Of a stretch of 64,000 bases of DNA, positions 1 to 11,451 are shown one piece after another. The first letter of the stretch is position 1; each line of letters begins with the position of its first letter. The stretch covers positions 5,891,673 through 5,955,672 of the forward strand of contig OX359197.1 in the NCBI GenBank assembly GCA_947172415.1, read 5' to 3'. The translations under genes were made by a program, and so were the position numbers. The notes beneath the pieces are model-generated. The model was not told where the DNA came from. It did not search any database and saw only the letters and a list, made by a program, of their open reading frames with translations. Source of the stretch: Chondrosia reniformis (taxonomy: Eukaryota; Porifera; Demospongiae; Chondrillida; Chondrillidae).

Positions 1-185
1 GTCTAAGAAAATGTGTTTTAGTCTATTATATTATATATGTTACCTCTTACGCTTAATAACTATAATATAGGAAATGATTATTCATGCTACATGTCTCCAT
101 TCTAATTCCCTTTGGCTGAATTCATTTGAAGTATTTATGCTATAATAAGCTAATCCCAATGATGGTTGATGGTTTATACATGAGT

Positions 186-275
186 GCTCAAGCTCTCTTC
201 AGGTTTAGTTCCCTATAGGCTTTATGACAGAATAGGCACAGCATGTAGGAAAATGGTGTATTAGATTTTTTATGA
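186..275 (-). mobile_element. Partial arm of repeat family A
   Basis: The stretch carrying CTTCAGGTTTAGTTCCCTAT and the end GCATGTAGGAAAATGGT matches one arm of a repeat seen again near 33.8, 44.8, 48.8, 50.1 and 52.6 kb. Only the outer arm is present here; the hammerhead-like centre is missing. It lies in the intron upstream of the first visible USP14 exon. Confidence 0.6.
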
Positions 276-539
276 TTTTGTTTATGTTATGTGTGAAATA
301 CGTATTTTATGTTTCAGAAACATTTGTTATGAAATAATTCAACCCAGATATCTGCTTCTCAAGGAATTTCAATGCAATAATCCCTATCTTAATAAGTTTT
401 ATTTATGTAAAGTGAATGGATTCAATTCTCAATACCGTTTGTCACTTTTGTCCTTGATTATGATTACATTACAAATGGTTGTGGTTTGATTATCACGATA
501 ACACTATTCCAACACTTGCTTGTATATCTGTACTTTTAG

Positions 540-3073
540 GGTTGTACCTTTCTAGTAATGGGTTCCAGTGAAGCGTTACCTTCAGTTCCAACAGTTAAAA
601 CTAAATTTGTTGAAGATCTCTCAGAATCAGAGGTAGCCACTGCCCTGAAGGTACCTTGCGGATTGCGAAATCTTGGAAACACCTGCTATATGAATTCCAC
701 TATTCAATGCCTGAAAGCTGTACCTGAGTTGGGCAATGCTCTAAAGACAATGCCATCAACACCACCATCCCCTGACACTCAAGTGCTAATGCTAGGCTCG
801 CTGCAGAAGCTTTACCAACAGATGGACATCAATCAGCCGGATCTTGCTCTAGTTCTCTTCCTCCAGAAGCTACATGAGGTTGTACCTCATTTCAGTGAGA
901 GGGACCCTAAAAGTGGCACCTATAAGCAGCAAGATGCTCATGAGTGCTGGCAGGTGGGTGCTCCTCAACTCATTGGCAATCACTTGGACTTTGATCCACT
1001 GGTTGCTATAGTAACTATTAAGCTTAGCAGTCTTCTAAAACTAAATGCGTCTCTTACTAAAGCTTTTATGTGACTATACCTATTCACTCCTTATTTGGAA
1101 GTTGAGAAGGATAGGCTGAAACTCTAATTGCTAGGCACCAAGGTTGATTGTTTATTTCCTTATATGGAGCTGTATGCATGTGACACAAATAATAGTTTAA
1201 TTGCCCAACCTTGCCAAACGTTTGAATGATTAAGAAGTACCATTATTAAATGTCACCAAGGGAATTCACACTTGGTTGCCCTTTAAAAATAATGGGTGTA
1301 ACCTTAGTCTAGCATTCATTTTCAATACACTCACTTGTTTACTTTTGAAGGCTGTTGTACAAGCTCTGAGTCTAAATCTCCCTGGAGAGGGGGGCGCTAA
1401 GAAGAATTTTATGGAACAATACTTTGGAATAAGCTTGCAATCCAGTCTAAAGTGCTTAGAGTCTCCGAATGAGCCTCCTCTGGTGGAGAAAGAGAATATG
1501 CTCCAATTGAGCTGCTTCATACAGCAAGACATTAAATATCTACTAGTTGGATTGCAATTGGTAATTGTATAGCTAAATTTCAATAACTTGTGATGAAAGT
1601 TTTCTTATTTCCCAAGGGATTTAAAGGTTCCATTGAAAAGCTATCTCCAACACTGAACAGGAATGCACAATATGAAAAGACGGTGTGTTATACTTGAGTG
1701 ACTCCTTAGAGGGTGTAGCAGTATGTCAGTACATTAGCACAGCCATTTTGTTGGTGTATCAGTTATATATGACACATGATTTATACATACATATTGTAAG
1801 TCATTGGTGTATAAAATCCTTTAATGGGATGTATTATTTCATCTGACATAGTCCAAAATTACTCGGTTGCCAGGATACCTGGTGATTCAGTATGTCAGGT
1901 TCTTTTTTGGTCGATCGGGAGCCAGTGATGAAGTAGTTGCAAAGAAGATTCTCAAAGTACATACGTGATGGTATTTGATACACCTGTATGCCACTCCATC
2001 CCAACTTTCCCATTTCTACAGGACATAAAATTTCAAGCAGGTTTGGACATGTTTGAATTTTGTGCGCCAGAGTTGCAGGAAAGGTTGTTGGTTACCAGGC
2101 AATATTTTAAAGAAGAGGATGACAGAAAGGCTGTAAGATATTACTCGCATTATTTGTGTTATATAGTAGTACTTGGTACTACAACTGAGGAAAGTAGAGT
2201 GTTTTTCCACCTGTAGAATACACCAAGAACAGCACAAAAACCAAAAGAAGAAGAAAATGTAGAATATGAACCTTATGATTTCCCTGATGGTATGGTCAAG
2301 CTTTGTTTGCATTATTAACAAGTATGGCTTACATCTGATACCAGATCGAGTGTAGTATTCAGTGTGGTGACAAACTGATATATAGATCTGGTATGATGAA
2401 GCCTGAAATGTACGTATACAAACATGTATTTACAGATGTGTTAATTTGAGAAGTACAGATTTACTGATCTGTGAGAACATTCCCACAAGCAGCCTACATG
2501 TTCAATTTATGAGTTAGAAACAAATATGTATTCTTTATATTTTCACTCTTGGCCTACATGTTCAATTTATGAGTTAGAAACAATTAAATATGTATTCTTT
2601 ATATTTTCACTCTTGGCCTACATGTTCAATTTATGAGTTAGAAACAAATATGTATTCTTTATATTTTCACTCTTGGCCTACATGTTCAATTTATGAGTTA
2701 AAAACAAATATGTATTCTTTACAACTACATTTTCACATGAATTAACTCTTTGCCTCTTCCATATATATTTACTTGTGAGTTTTGAAAAATTTTTAGTCTA
2801 AGTCAATTCTTTCTTTTCTTGGCAGACCCTGGTTCCAATAACAGTGGTTTTTATGAATTGAGAGCAGTGTTGACCCATCAAGGACGATCCTCTTCTTCTG
2901 GACATTATGTGGCCTGGGTCAAAGGAGAGGGCAAACAGTGGCTCAAATTTGATGATGATGTGGTTTCCATAGTAACAGAAGATGATGTACTGAAGCTTTC
3001 TGGGGGCGGAGACTGGCACATGGCATATATATTAGTCTATGGACCAAGAAAATTGCCTAAGCTAGCAAAATAG
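540..3073 (+). CDS. USP14: Ubiquitin carboxyl-terminal hydrolase 14 (proteasome-associated), 5' part missing
   Basis: Exons 540-953, 1351-1560, 1617-1682, 1852-1956, 2022-2132, 2217-2289 and 2826-3073 give 408 residues ending in TAG. USP14 trims ubiquitin chains from substrates bound at the 19S proteasome. Visible: the Cys box GLRNLGNTCYMNS with catalytic Cys, the QQDAHECW motif, and the His box SSSGHYVAWVK followed by KFDDD and GGGDWH. The order and spacing match the USP14 catalytic domain almost end to end. The ATG at 558 is internal: an acceptor AG at 538-539 precedes in-frame codons GCTFLV that fit the end of the family's N-terminal ubiquitin-like domain, so the Ubl exons lie left of the window. 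No Ubl exon is recognisable in 1-539. The gene ends convergent with the MGAT4-WSC gene. Confidence 0.93.
2492..2730. repeat. Tandem repeat, about 60 bp x 4, in a USP14 intron
   Basis: Four near-identical units each begin GCCTACATGTTCAATTTATG, at 2492, 2552, 2616 and 2676. The second unit carries a 4-bp insertion. The array sits in the last USP14 intron and has no coding potential. Confidence 0.9.
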
Positions 3074-4370
3074 GGTAGTGAAAGACTTGTACGACAGACT
3101 CATGAAAAGTATCCTAATATTATTGCAACACTGAATTTATTGTTGTGAGTCAGAACGGGTTTTCATTTAGACAATGATCAAGCTGATTATGGTAAGCTAA
3201 GGAAGCATTAAGAGGAGACTTAAACACCTAGACTAGTTACTTGGTACAAACCTAAAGAGCCTCCTACCAGTTACTATAGGGATCAAATACTTCAGCTTGC
3301 TAGTTGTAAGTACGTGTAGTGTTATCTTTCACTATGCTATTATTTCTGTATATATCTCTATATGGCCAAAAAACATGGCCGCCCTATTTAATGTATTAAT
3401 ATTATCAAGGAACACCTCATAAATCACCAACGAAGCGATTTTCGGTTATTTGCAGCCATTCATGCACGCTTTTCTAAATGCCGAAACATGTATGTCAACT
3501 AGACACTGATTTTTTTAGGGGTTGCCGTTGCTGGTGCACCCCATACCTTTAAACCAGCCATGCTATTTATATAAAATACTCCCAAATGTGTTGAGAGAAG
3601 TGCACATGGTACAAATACTTTAAGAACTGTAGATCTAAATTATGCATGGCCCTACAATATACCTATTATCTAAGTATATGAAGCCCTGTGCCTGAGAGCA
3701 ACAGGCATCCTTAATAACTATAGAGACTGGCCTAGAAGTGTCTATACTAAGGTTCCCAGCATATACTGTATACCTATAAGGTGAGAGGATGAACACCTCA
3801 TGCATGCATATATCTCCCCTAGGAGCTTTGGGGGCAAGGTGCTAACCGCTTACTGCATACCCATTCATTGGCCTGATCACATCAAATGATGGAGAACGCA
3901 AACCATGGAACCTGGCAAGGATTTATTTACGAGTGTGGGTGGCAGCAGCCCCATGAGTTTTTAAACTCGAAATACTTGTTAGTATACAACAACTACGTAA
4001 TTATGATGGAAATTTCTCTGAGACAGAAATATACATAATTAAAGTGACTATCAGTATACAAGCTTGTCTGAGATTATACATTCTATAAATGAAGTTAATG
4101 ACTTGTGTATTGTCTGAACTTAAAAAATATTGTAATTTATAGTTGAGGGGGGCATACATGTAAAATTAGAATTAATCTGGGTACAATAAATAAATATTAC
4201 AACATATATACGTACGTAATACAAAATTAATCTGCTTCTCTGGTAGTTAAACAGTATACTATTTTGACAATTGCAAGTGTTAAAATATTATAAAATTACA
4301 AATGCTAAAGACTTTAATTATTGTACCAGGTACAGGTTTTTTTCATTAGGATTGTCATCCTATATGTACA
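3074..4370. other. Intergenic region between convergent 3' ends
   Basis: The 3' flanks of USP14 (+) and the MGAT4-WSC gene (-). No exon-like reading frame, RNA gene or clear repeat was recognised. AT-rich stretches with AATAAA-like signals occur near 4190, as expected of 3' ends. Confidence 0.5.
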
Positions 4371-7300
4371 CTAGTTGGCCCATTTCTTATACACAGCAAC
4401 TGTAGATGCAGACTTCCCTCCACAAATTTCGGACATGATTCCCTGACAGCGAACATTACATGTGCTGTTAGAGAGCCTTGGCCATTTGGGAATGTCTGTG
4501 ATGCATGAACAGTGGTTGCTGCTGCTGAGTCCAATGAATTGTGAATTGGGGCAATTTCGTCCACACGTGTCAATCCCTGATACAATAGAGGTTACTAACG
4601 GTGGCTGGATATCCACAGGAGTTTCAAAACATCCCACAAAACTGGCATGATAGTTCTTGACTCTGTACACAGAGTTTCTTAAAATCCCTCCACATGCATA
4701 TGCTTTACCGGAGCATGTCATGTTACATTCATCCTCTGGTGCATGGCCATGACTACCAAACTCATTTCCACAATAGCACTCCTTTCCAAATTGTAGACCA
4801 AAATAGAAATAATCCTTGCAAAGCAACTTACAGCTTTTATAATTTCTTTCTGACCCATGAATGAAGAGACCTGATAGGTCCCTGTGCATTGGTAATTGCT
4901 GATCAACAAAACATCCCATGTATCCATCAGCATTCAAAGCTGGAGTCAATGCCAGAGTACTGTTATCCTCATCATACTCAAATGACCTACTCCTCCATGC
5001 CTCAGCATTTCTCTTGAAAGCATCCTGTAGGTGGAGAAGAATATTAATAAGTGTGTATATTACATGCATATGCATTGTATGAAGACATCTTTGTGGGTAA
5101 AGCTAACAGCTGCAACTAAATGTAGACCTTATTTGCATGAAAATATAGAAGAATTGTTGTTACAATGAGTGCGTTTGGGACACTGAAGAGAATTAAATGC
5201 ATTTGGAAGCAGGAAGTGGAGGAGTAGGAAAGTAAAGGTGGAAGTGTACAATGTAATGGTGGTACCAATGATGATGCAGGGGTGTGAATAGTGGGTGAGA
5301 TGGAAATCAAAGGCCAGGCTGCAGCTGGCAACAGAAATGAGCATATTGAGGAAGGTAGCAGGGGTGAACAGGCTATATTAGGAAAGAAGAGATTAGGACA
5401 ACAGAGATCAATACTGGAGGTCATGAAGGAGAGAAGAGAGACTTGGAGGATGAAAATATGGAGGAGAGGCGAATCCTAACCCTGAGAAGCTAGATGACAA
5501 ATCTAATACTTATATTTTGCCACCTAATCTTGGTTTTACTACTGTTATTAGTACTCCTGTATTGTACATAGAAGGACCCCCCATGTTGGATAAAATATTC
5601 TTATGTATGATGATGATGACAATGACGATGACGATGACGACGACGACAACAATGATGACATAGGATCAAATATCAGGTTTCAGAAGGCATGAAACCTATT
5701 TGAAACTCTTTGAACAGCCAGGTTTCAAAAGGTATGGAAACATGTATAAAAACAGAAAAGGCCGGGGCTGTTAAAAACTTGAAACCCAAGAAATTAATCT
5801 ATTATATAGCACATACTTGAGCACCCTTTGAAACCTGGCTGTTCAAGAGGTTTCTATTATGTTTCATACCATAATAAACCTGAAATTTGATCCTGTGTGA
5901 TGCATGGCAAAAATAATTAAGGATGGAAAAGGAAGATGGCAGTCGACAGAATTGAACAACGTGACTTCTGTGACTGATAATTCCCAAGCGAATGGCAGGA
6001 TACAATGAGTATAAGAGGAGCAGAAACCTATTAGAAGCTATCGTTCAGAATGGAGAAGCCGGAAGTCGACAGAGAAGATCCCGTCTTAGAGCTCGCGATC
6101 GCATATGTCCTTATGAAGAACTATCCCACCTCTCCATTCTCCGCAGCATGATCGATGCTTCTTCTTGACCACAATCTCCCCAATCTGAGTAAGGACCAGA
6201 AGCGTACCATATGTAAGAGGGCTAGACCCTTGCTGAAAGTAGTGACATCGGTGGAGGAACAGAAAAGAATCTTGAGAGCCTGCCACGCAGAACCCACGTC
6301 GGGTCACTTTAACATGACGTGCCCAAATACAGAAGTGTATGGTTAAGTTCAGTACATGTGCAACTTCTGTATGATTATATATAGCCTTATCATATCATAT
6401 AATCACTGTATTGTTTCGATACTTTTTGCAGATGTATATACTAGTGAACACTGCCATTCCTACTTTTAACATTTGTAAATGTTTTTTATTTACTTGTCCA
6501 TGTACTTTCTCTGTATTATTAACTAACCTTTCCTGTGTAGGTTGAATGTGCTGAAATATGCTGGAATAAGTTTGGAGTCCGTTCGTATGCTGTCAGATCT
6601 AGTTTGTCAAACACAAACGGTGGTACTAGCAAGTCAACCGGCCACCTTTGTGGATCATTACGCAACATCTGCAAGCAGGCTTCTGCCACATCCTTGCGAT
6701 AAAGCCAAGCACAAGCCCCAGTTAGCCATGTCTTGCGTTTACTAGACACAAATGTCTTTCCTCTGACTACATTGTAAAATGTTAGAAATCCCCAATCTGT
6801 CTGATTTTCCAACATTACAGCAAATTCATAGGCTTTGTGCAGAGCATATTTGGCAGGTTTCACGTCATCTTCCAGGATAAAGTTGTAGGTGTTGTTGTAG
6901 GACAGCATCCTTGCTAAGAGGTTTATGTAGTCCTTTACTGCAGATACAGAACAGTATACATACATATATACATACATATATACATACATTTACCATGATA
7001 TGTAAGTATTATAATACAGTATATGTTAAGTTGTATTCTACATACAGTACAAGTATAATGGAAAAATGTCCACCACTAGGCAGTAGTCAGTAGTAGCCAA
7101 TATAGCCAATATTTGCCAGTTTTGATTGCCAATTTGATCAGACTAGTTTTCATCATAGTCTCATTTGAGCCTTTGAGCCATCCCAGCTTGATTGGTACAA
7201 ACAGAAGATGAACAAGGAGCCTGCGTGCACAGCACCCTCGGAATGCAGCTCCACTGGTGAGCATGCAGTGAACCGGGCACTCTGTAAGATCTGTCTCCGC

Positions 7301-10300
7301 CCGATGCCCCTGAGAAGGGACGGTGCCATATGTACGCACGGTCCAGTTGGTGAGTGATGCCCGGGTCCCTTCTGCCGAAATTCCTCAAGAAACTGTCAGC
7401 CAAGCGTCCACAGAGGACATCTCCATACTGCCACATGTGAGGATCTTGAAGAGGCTTCCACGTGCCTCACGAGTCCAATCGGCGAGGAAGCTAGCCACCA
7501 TCCTAGACGAAGTGACAGTTGCCACAGCTGGATGCGTCTCTTAAAGTTTCCCAGGCACTGTCTCCGCGTCCCTATTAGAGGGGGTCGACGCTGGAATATG
7601 GCTAAACATGTCAACCACCAGTTGGCTGAGGAGAGTGATCCTCTCCCCCTGCTCCCCGGGCTGTAGGAAGGCCAACCACTCCACCCAAAAGTCCCAGGAC
7701 CCACTGCAGCTGTTGGCCAAAAGAGTATCAGAGAAATTGGAGGAGGGAGATTTCAGGGGAGCTGTACGCCTAACGTGCTCAGAGGATTCCATTGCGAGTA
7801 ACAGTGAAGACACCATAGCTGCTTTGAGATCTAAGCATCCACCTCCCCATCCGGAATCCACTCCGCCTCAGGCACCTAGCAGAAGTGCAATGTAGATGTG
7901 ATGCAGGCGATACGATCTTTCCCCAAAGGCTCAGCAGGTGGCTCCGATAGCCTCCGACCACAACATCTTCAGGACATGGTCGGGACATTGGCGGGTGCTG
8001 AGGGCATCTTGCTACTGCAATCTCTCACTGCTTTCACCAACCTTGTGCTTACAGGAGACATCCCTGCTGAGATACGGCCCTTCTCCTGTGAAGCTTCCCT
8101 CACAGCACTTAATAAGAAGGATGGAGGGGTAAGACCCATTGCAGTGGGTTGCACCCTTCAACGTCTTGTACCAAAGGTGGCCAGCAGGTCTGTCATGGAG
8201 AGAATGGGCCAGTACCTATCACCCTTACAACTTGGGTATGGCACCCCCTTCGGTGCGGAGGCAGCAGTCCATGCGTCTAGATTATATCTGCTCCTACTGC
8301 CACCTGATCATGTCTTCTTGAAACTTGATTTTAGGAATGCCTTTAATACAGTCAGAAGAGATAAGATTTTATCAGCCGCTAGAGACATGGTACCTGAAAT
8401 TTTACACTATCCCATAAAAGGGAACAAGACTCCAGCAGACACAAAAACTCTTCAGTGTAAAGAAGGCACTGGGGAACATTTATGCAGAGCAAAACCACCT
8501 TTGCTCTGAAACCACCTACTGCATACAAGGCATTGGCAATGCGTAGCCCCAACCTGTTCCGCTATTGGTTTTTTCCGCTCGGCTGTACATTTGTGCCTCT
8601 TCTTATCACCCTCACGTCTAAAAGACCTTTTGCATATGTCACAAAATACACCATAGTTGGCTTTGGTTGATTGCAATTGTCTATCTGTGCATCGGCTCTT
8701 CACATGATCCTCTACTCCTAAGCTATACAATGCTCTCCATACCTCTCGTGATTCATTTGCTTCACTATACCAGTTGTTTCATCAATGCTTACAGTCTTCA
8801 AGTCCTGTCTAACTGCATCTCTCCACCTCTTCTTTGGTCCACATCTGGGGCGTGGTTGTGTGAGCCATCCAAATAGTGCAGATTTGGGGATTCTTTTATT
8901 TGACATACGAGCAAGGTGACCTAGCCACTCCAATCTTCTCTTAATCAATTTATCTTCTATTGTTTCCAGATCACCCCATCTTTGTCTGATGTTGTAAGAA
9001 GTAATACTCTGCACCCATTGTTACCTATATATTCGTTATCCCTAAGATTGATCTAATACATCTATGATGGAAAGCATTTAATTTGATGACATGTCTTCTT
9101 AGTGGTATCCAAGATTCAGCACCATAAAGGAGCACTGTAAGAACACAGGATTGATATATCTTTCTTTTTGTCATCAGAGATAAGTTCTTATCCTGGAAAA
9201 CAGCTTTCCTCAGGGCACCAAATGCTCTAGATACTTGAGCCAATCTGTTTTGAATGTCACCATCCATATTTCCAGAAGCACCTATAACAGAACCTAGGTC
9301 CTTGAACTCCTCAACCACACTAATAGTTTCATTTATACCTACTGAGATTGGTGCCTTCTCTACATTTGATAAAGCTCTTCCAGTAGCCATATGCTTTGTC
9401 TTAGAGATGCTAACTGTAAGACCAAAACTTCTACTCACAGCCATATATTCCTTAATTGCTTTTTGAGCACCATATGCATCCTGACTTGTTGCAAGGAGGG
9501 CTCCATCCTCTGCAAAGAGACATCCAGTTACCTTCCTTTCATCTGCATTCCTTGTATACCTTCTAATCAATTTCTCATCATACTTGAATCTCAAAGCAAT
9601 ACCAATCCCATCTGATTCTACTGTCCTAGCATACCATCGTTCCATCAAAAGACATGTACACAGGTTGAATAAAACTGGGGCCATGCAACAACCCTGCCTC
9701 AACCCATTCTCAACAAGTATATATACTACATATACATATACAGTGGGCCCTGGTTTAACCAACACTGTTTGTTTCAACCAAAAATGTTGGATAAATCATA
9801 CAGGTGTCAGATAAAAAGGGTTGCAAAATAATGGATAAAATAGAGCAACCTTAAGCACGAATAGTCAAAACCATAGCATTAAAGCTTATTTCATCTCGTA
9901 GCGTGGTCACATGCATGCATCTCCAAATACTGAGGAGGAATGCAATCACAAAACAGAGTGCTGTTGTGCCGCATGTACTAAAATTCATCAGTTGTGAAGG
10001 CGAGTCAAGACTGTATACCTTTTATTTACCGACAAGAATCACCACCCTAGTGTGACGGCCTCCCAGACATGTCCTCCTTATCTTTGGGATGGTACATCCT
10101 TCGACTTTTGAGCGTTTAAAAATGCAGTTTGTTTCCGTTTCTTCGTCAAATGTTTCGACCCTGGGGGTCTTCATCAGTCACTGAAGAAGATGTACCAACC
10201 CAAAGATAAGTTCGATGCAGTTATAAGGAATCCTTATTCTATTATGTCCCCTTTATAATTATAACATTATCTCTTGCTCAAATCCGTTAATGGCTATAAT

Positions 10301-11417
10301 TATGTATATCACACAATCTCTTCTCGCTTCTTCCAATTAAAGTCTTTTCATTGCCTATGCCAATGCTTCATCCCTACCCATCTTTATATCGTCATCTTTT
10401 CATTATCCTCCATCTCATGACATTCTACCCTCTCACTCATCAACTCTCCACTCTCTCCCTTTCTCTGCTGCACATCTCACCACAAAATGGTCAATGTCCT
10501 CCACCAATATGTATGGCATTGATGGAAACATTTTGCAACAGTGTTCCTTTATAACGTTTTTTTAACTTTTCAATTTGCTTTCTTGTCAATGCACATGATG
10601 CACTTAAAAATTATATTGAATTGAATATAATCATTAAATTTTATTTTCAGAAGGCTATAGCTCTGTGTATACTTTGGTGAACACTGATCAACCTAGGGAG
10701 ACACGGTTCACCTGTGAATACTGTCCCTGGGGGGACAGCATTGATAGGGCGGAATGACACTATACATGTACACTAGTGAATATATTGTCCTGCATAATTT
10801 ATATTTTCCCCTCTAGCCATATAACCCCTTCCTTATGCCTCACCGTGCGTTGTTCTCCACACAGTCCTCTCCATGGAGTCTCCTCGGGTGTCGTTGATGT
10901 TCTCCTCCATCGCCTCTGGATACGGTTTCTCTTCCACAATAGTGACGACTATGTCTTTCAGCCGTCGCAGGTACCCCAGCAGCTCCTCGTCTCGAGAGGC
11001 CGAGTAGGCGACATGTACGATAATGATGAAGTTTTTGGCCATGCGTGGCTCTCTCAGAAGGTTCTCTAGAAGGTAGTAGATAGTCGGGCTTTCCCTCATA
11101 GCCACCAAGATGCCGACCGTCATGTAAGTCCCTTTGTTGCGGAGTGCACTCTCACTCACGGGTGGTGCGCTCTCGCTCACGGGTGGTGCGCTCTCGCTCT
11201 TGCTCTCTTGCAACACCCTTATCTGCGACAGCCACGCATCAAAACGGTGCTGGCGGAGCTCCTCGACTCTCTCGTTGACAGCTGGTCTGTCTCCGTGCGC
11301 CACAGTGTTAGTTCTTCGCGTCAGAATGAACACAGCCGTGAGAAGGAATAAACCACCGACTAAGAATAGGTGTTTCGGGACTACAGTTCGTTCGATCGAG
11401 ATCAGTTCTAGTTTCAT
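4371..11417 (-). CDS. MGAT4-like N-acetylglucosaminyltransferase (GT54-type) with two C-terminal WSC domains
   Basis: Exons (minus) 11417-10844, 6937-6528 and 5024-4371 give 545 residues. The N terminus is type II membrane-like: a short cytosolic tail, then a hydrophobic segment around residues 15-36. Next comes a glycosyltransferase region resembling MGAT4 (GnT-IV): TVGILVAMRES, then DSMERTVWRT just before the first junction, an acidic ILEDDV at about 212-217 that would bind metal and sugar nucleotide, and LFQHISAHSTYTGK at the end of exon 2. Exon 3 encodes two cysteine-rich WSC domains (about 362-450 and 456-541; YMGCF...CYCGNE and FVGCF...CSC...ICGG). MGAT4 enzymes branch N-glycans in the Golgi; WSC domains are putative carbohydrate binders. 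Introns of 3.9 and 1.5 kb are packed with transposon debris. Exon 1 has a short SESAPPV repeat. The exon 2/3 join rests on phase and good splice sites and needs transcript support. Confidence 0.8.
5607..5660. repeat. GAT/GAC-type microsatellite
   Basis: Imperfect run of GAT, GAC and AAT trinucleotides in the intron between exons 3 and 2 of the MGAT4-WSC gene. It directly abuts the foldback element at 5663. Confidence 0.8.
5663..5893. mobile_element. Foldback MITE-like element
   Basis: The outer ends GGATCAAATATCAGGTTT and AAACCTGAAATTTGATCC are inverted repeats with one mismatch. A second nested inverted pair, GAACAGCCAGGTTTCAAA and its complement, lies at about 5712 and 5821. There is no coding capacity. 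One end recurs at 11418-11451, at the start codon of the same gene. Confidence 0.75.
6052..6346 (+). pseudogene. Decayed retroelement fragment with integrase H2C2-like end
   Basis: An ATG-led frame (MEKPEVDRED, about 35 codons) stops near 6151 and continues in another frame with SVEEQKRILRACHA and TSGHF. This resembles the zinc-binding (H2C2) segment found upstream of integrase cores in Ty3/gypsy-like elements. It is frameshifted and truncated, and sits in an intron of the MGAT4-WSC gene. Family assignment is tentative. Confidence 0.4.
7200..8440 (+). mobile_element. Decayed non-LTR retrotransposon fragment (reverse transcriptase N-terminal part)
   Basis: Broken frames give, in order, a KICLRPMPLRRDG segment, an RILKRLPRASRVQSARKL segment, and from about 7608 a long frame with KRVSEKLEEGDFRGAVRL. 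After a stop comes the RT start (7898): FPKGSAGGSDSLRP, ALNKKDGGVRPIAVG and LKLDFRNAFNTV, which carries the first catalytic Asp. The frame loses similarity after about 8420, before the YxDD block. Stops and frameshifts show it is dead. It lies inside intron 1 of the MGAT4-WSC gene, head-on to another LINE fragment. Confidence 0.75.
8455..9777 (-). mobile_element. Decayed LINE 3' fragment: RT palm/thumb plus C2H2-type zinc fingers
   Basis: Reading on the minus strand, 9777-9025 encodes the RT middle and end (GLRQGCCMAPVLFN, LFAEDGALLA, SISKTKHMATG, GSVIGASGNMDGDI, LLYGAESW). It continues after frameshifts in 9014-8718 (RRLEWLGHLARM, RPRCGPKKRW) and 8730-8455, which holds two zinc-finger motifs (FCDICKRSFRREGDKKRHKC and CLVCSRWF...H). 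The expected F/YADD box reads FAED, losing one catalytic Asp. Two frameshifts confirm inactivation. Confidence 0.8.
9741..9840 (+). mobile_element. Possible pogo/Tigger-like transposon end
   Basis: After TA comes CAGTGGGCCCTGGTTTAACC, resembling the terminal repeats of pogo/Tigger-type elements (CAG start, then a TTAACC-type stretch). No matching opposite end was found, so at most a solitary end is left. Confidence 0.3.
10077..10212 (-). mobile_element. Family B foldback element with hammerhead-like core
   Basis: Ends TATCTTTGGGATGGTACATC (left) and GATGTACCAACCCAAAGATA (right) form inverted repeats. On the minus strand the interior reads CTGATGA (10177-10171), a 5-bp hairpin GACCC/GGGTC with loop CCA and one extra A on its 5' side, then GAAAC (10156-10152). 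TCTTC/GAAGA on either side can pair as a distal helix. The expected GTC triplet reads GAC, so cleavage is unlikely. It lies in intron 1 of the MGAT4-WSC gene. Confidence 0.65.
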
Positions 11418-11451
11418 AGTTTCATGCCTTCTGAAACCTGAGATTTAATCC
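11414..11451 (-). promoter_or_regulatory. Foldback-element arm as 5' leader, with 3-codon uORF overlapping the start
   Basis: On the minus strand 11451-11418 matches one end of the foldback element at 5663 (CAGGTTTCAGAAGGCATG), ending at the MGAT4-WSC start codon. The ATG inside the arm (11425) opens ATG AAA CTA TGA, whose stop overlaps the main ATG (11417) by four bases. Such an arrangement could throttle or couple initiation. The transcription start is unknown, so whether the uORF is in the mRNA is inference. Confidence 0.5.

Noticed and set aside
289..489. Open frame upstream of the first USP14 exon as a possible Ubl exon
   Set aside because: No resemblance to a ubiquitin-like fold, and no splice join keeps the frame into 540.
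5291..5479. Plus-strand ORF in a glycosyltransferase intron
   Set aside because: Basic, repetitive composition, no family match, no splice context; looks like a chance frame.
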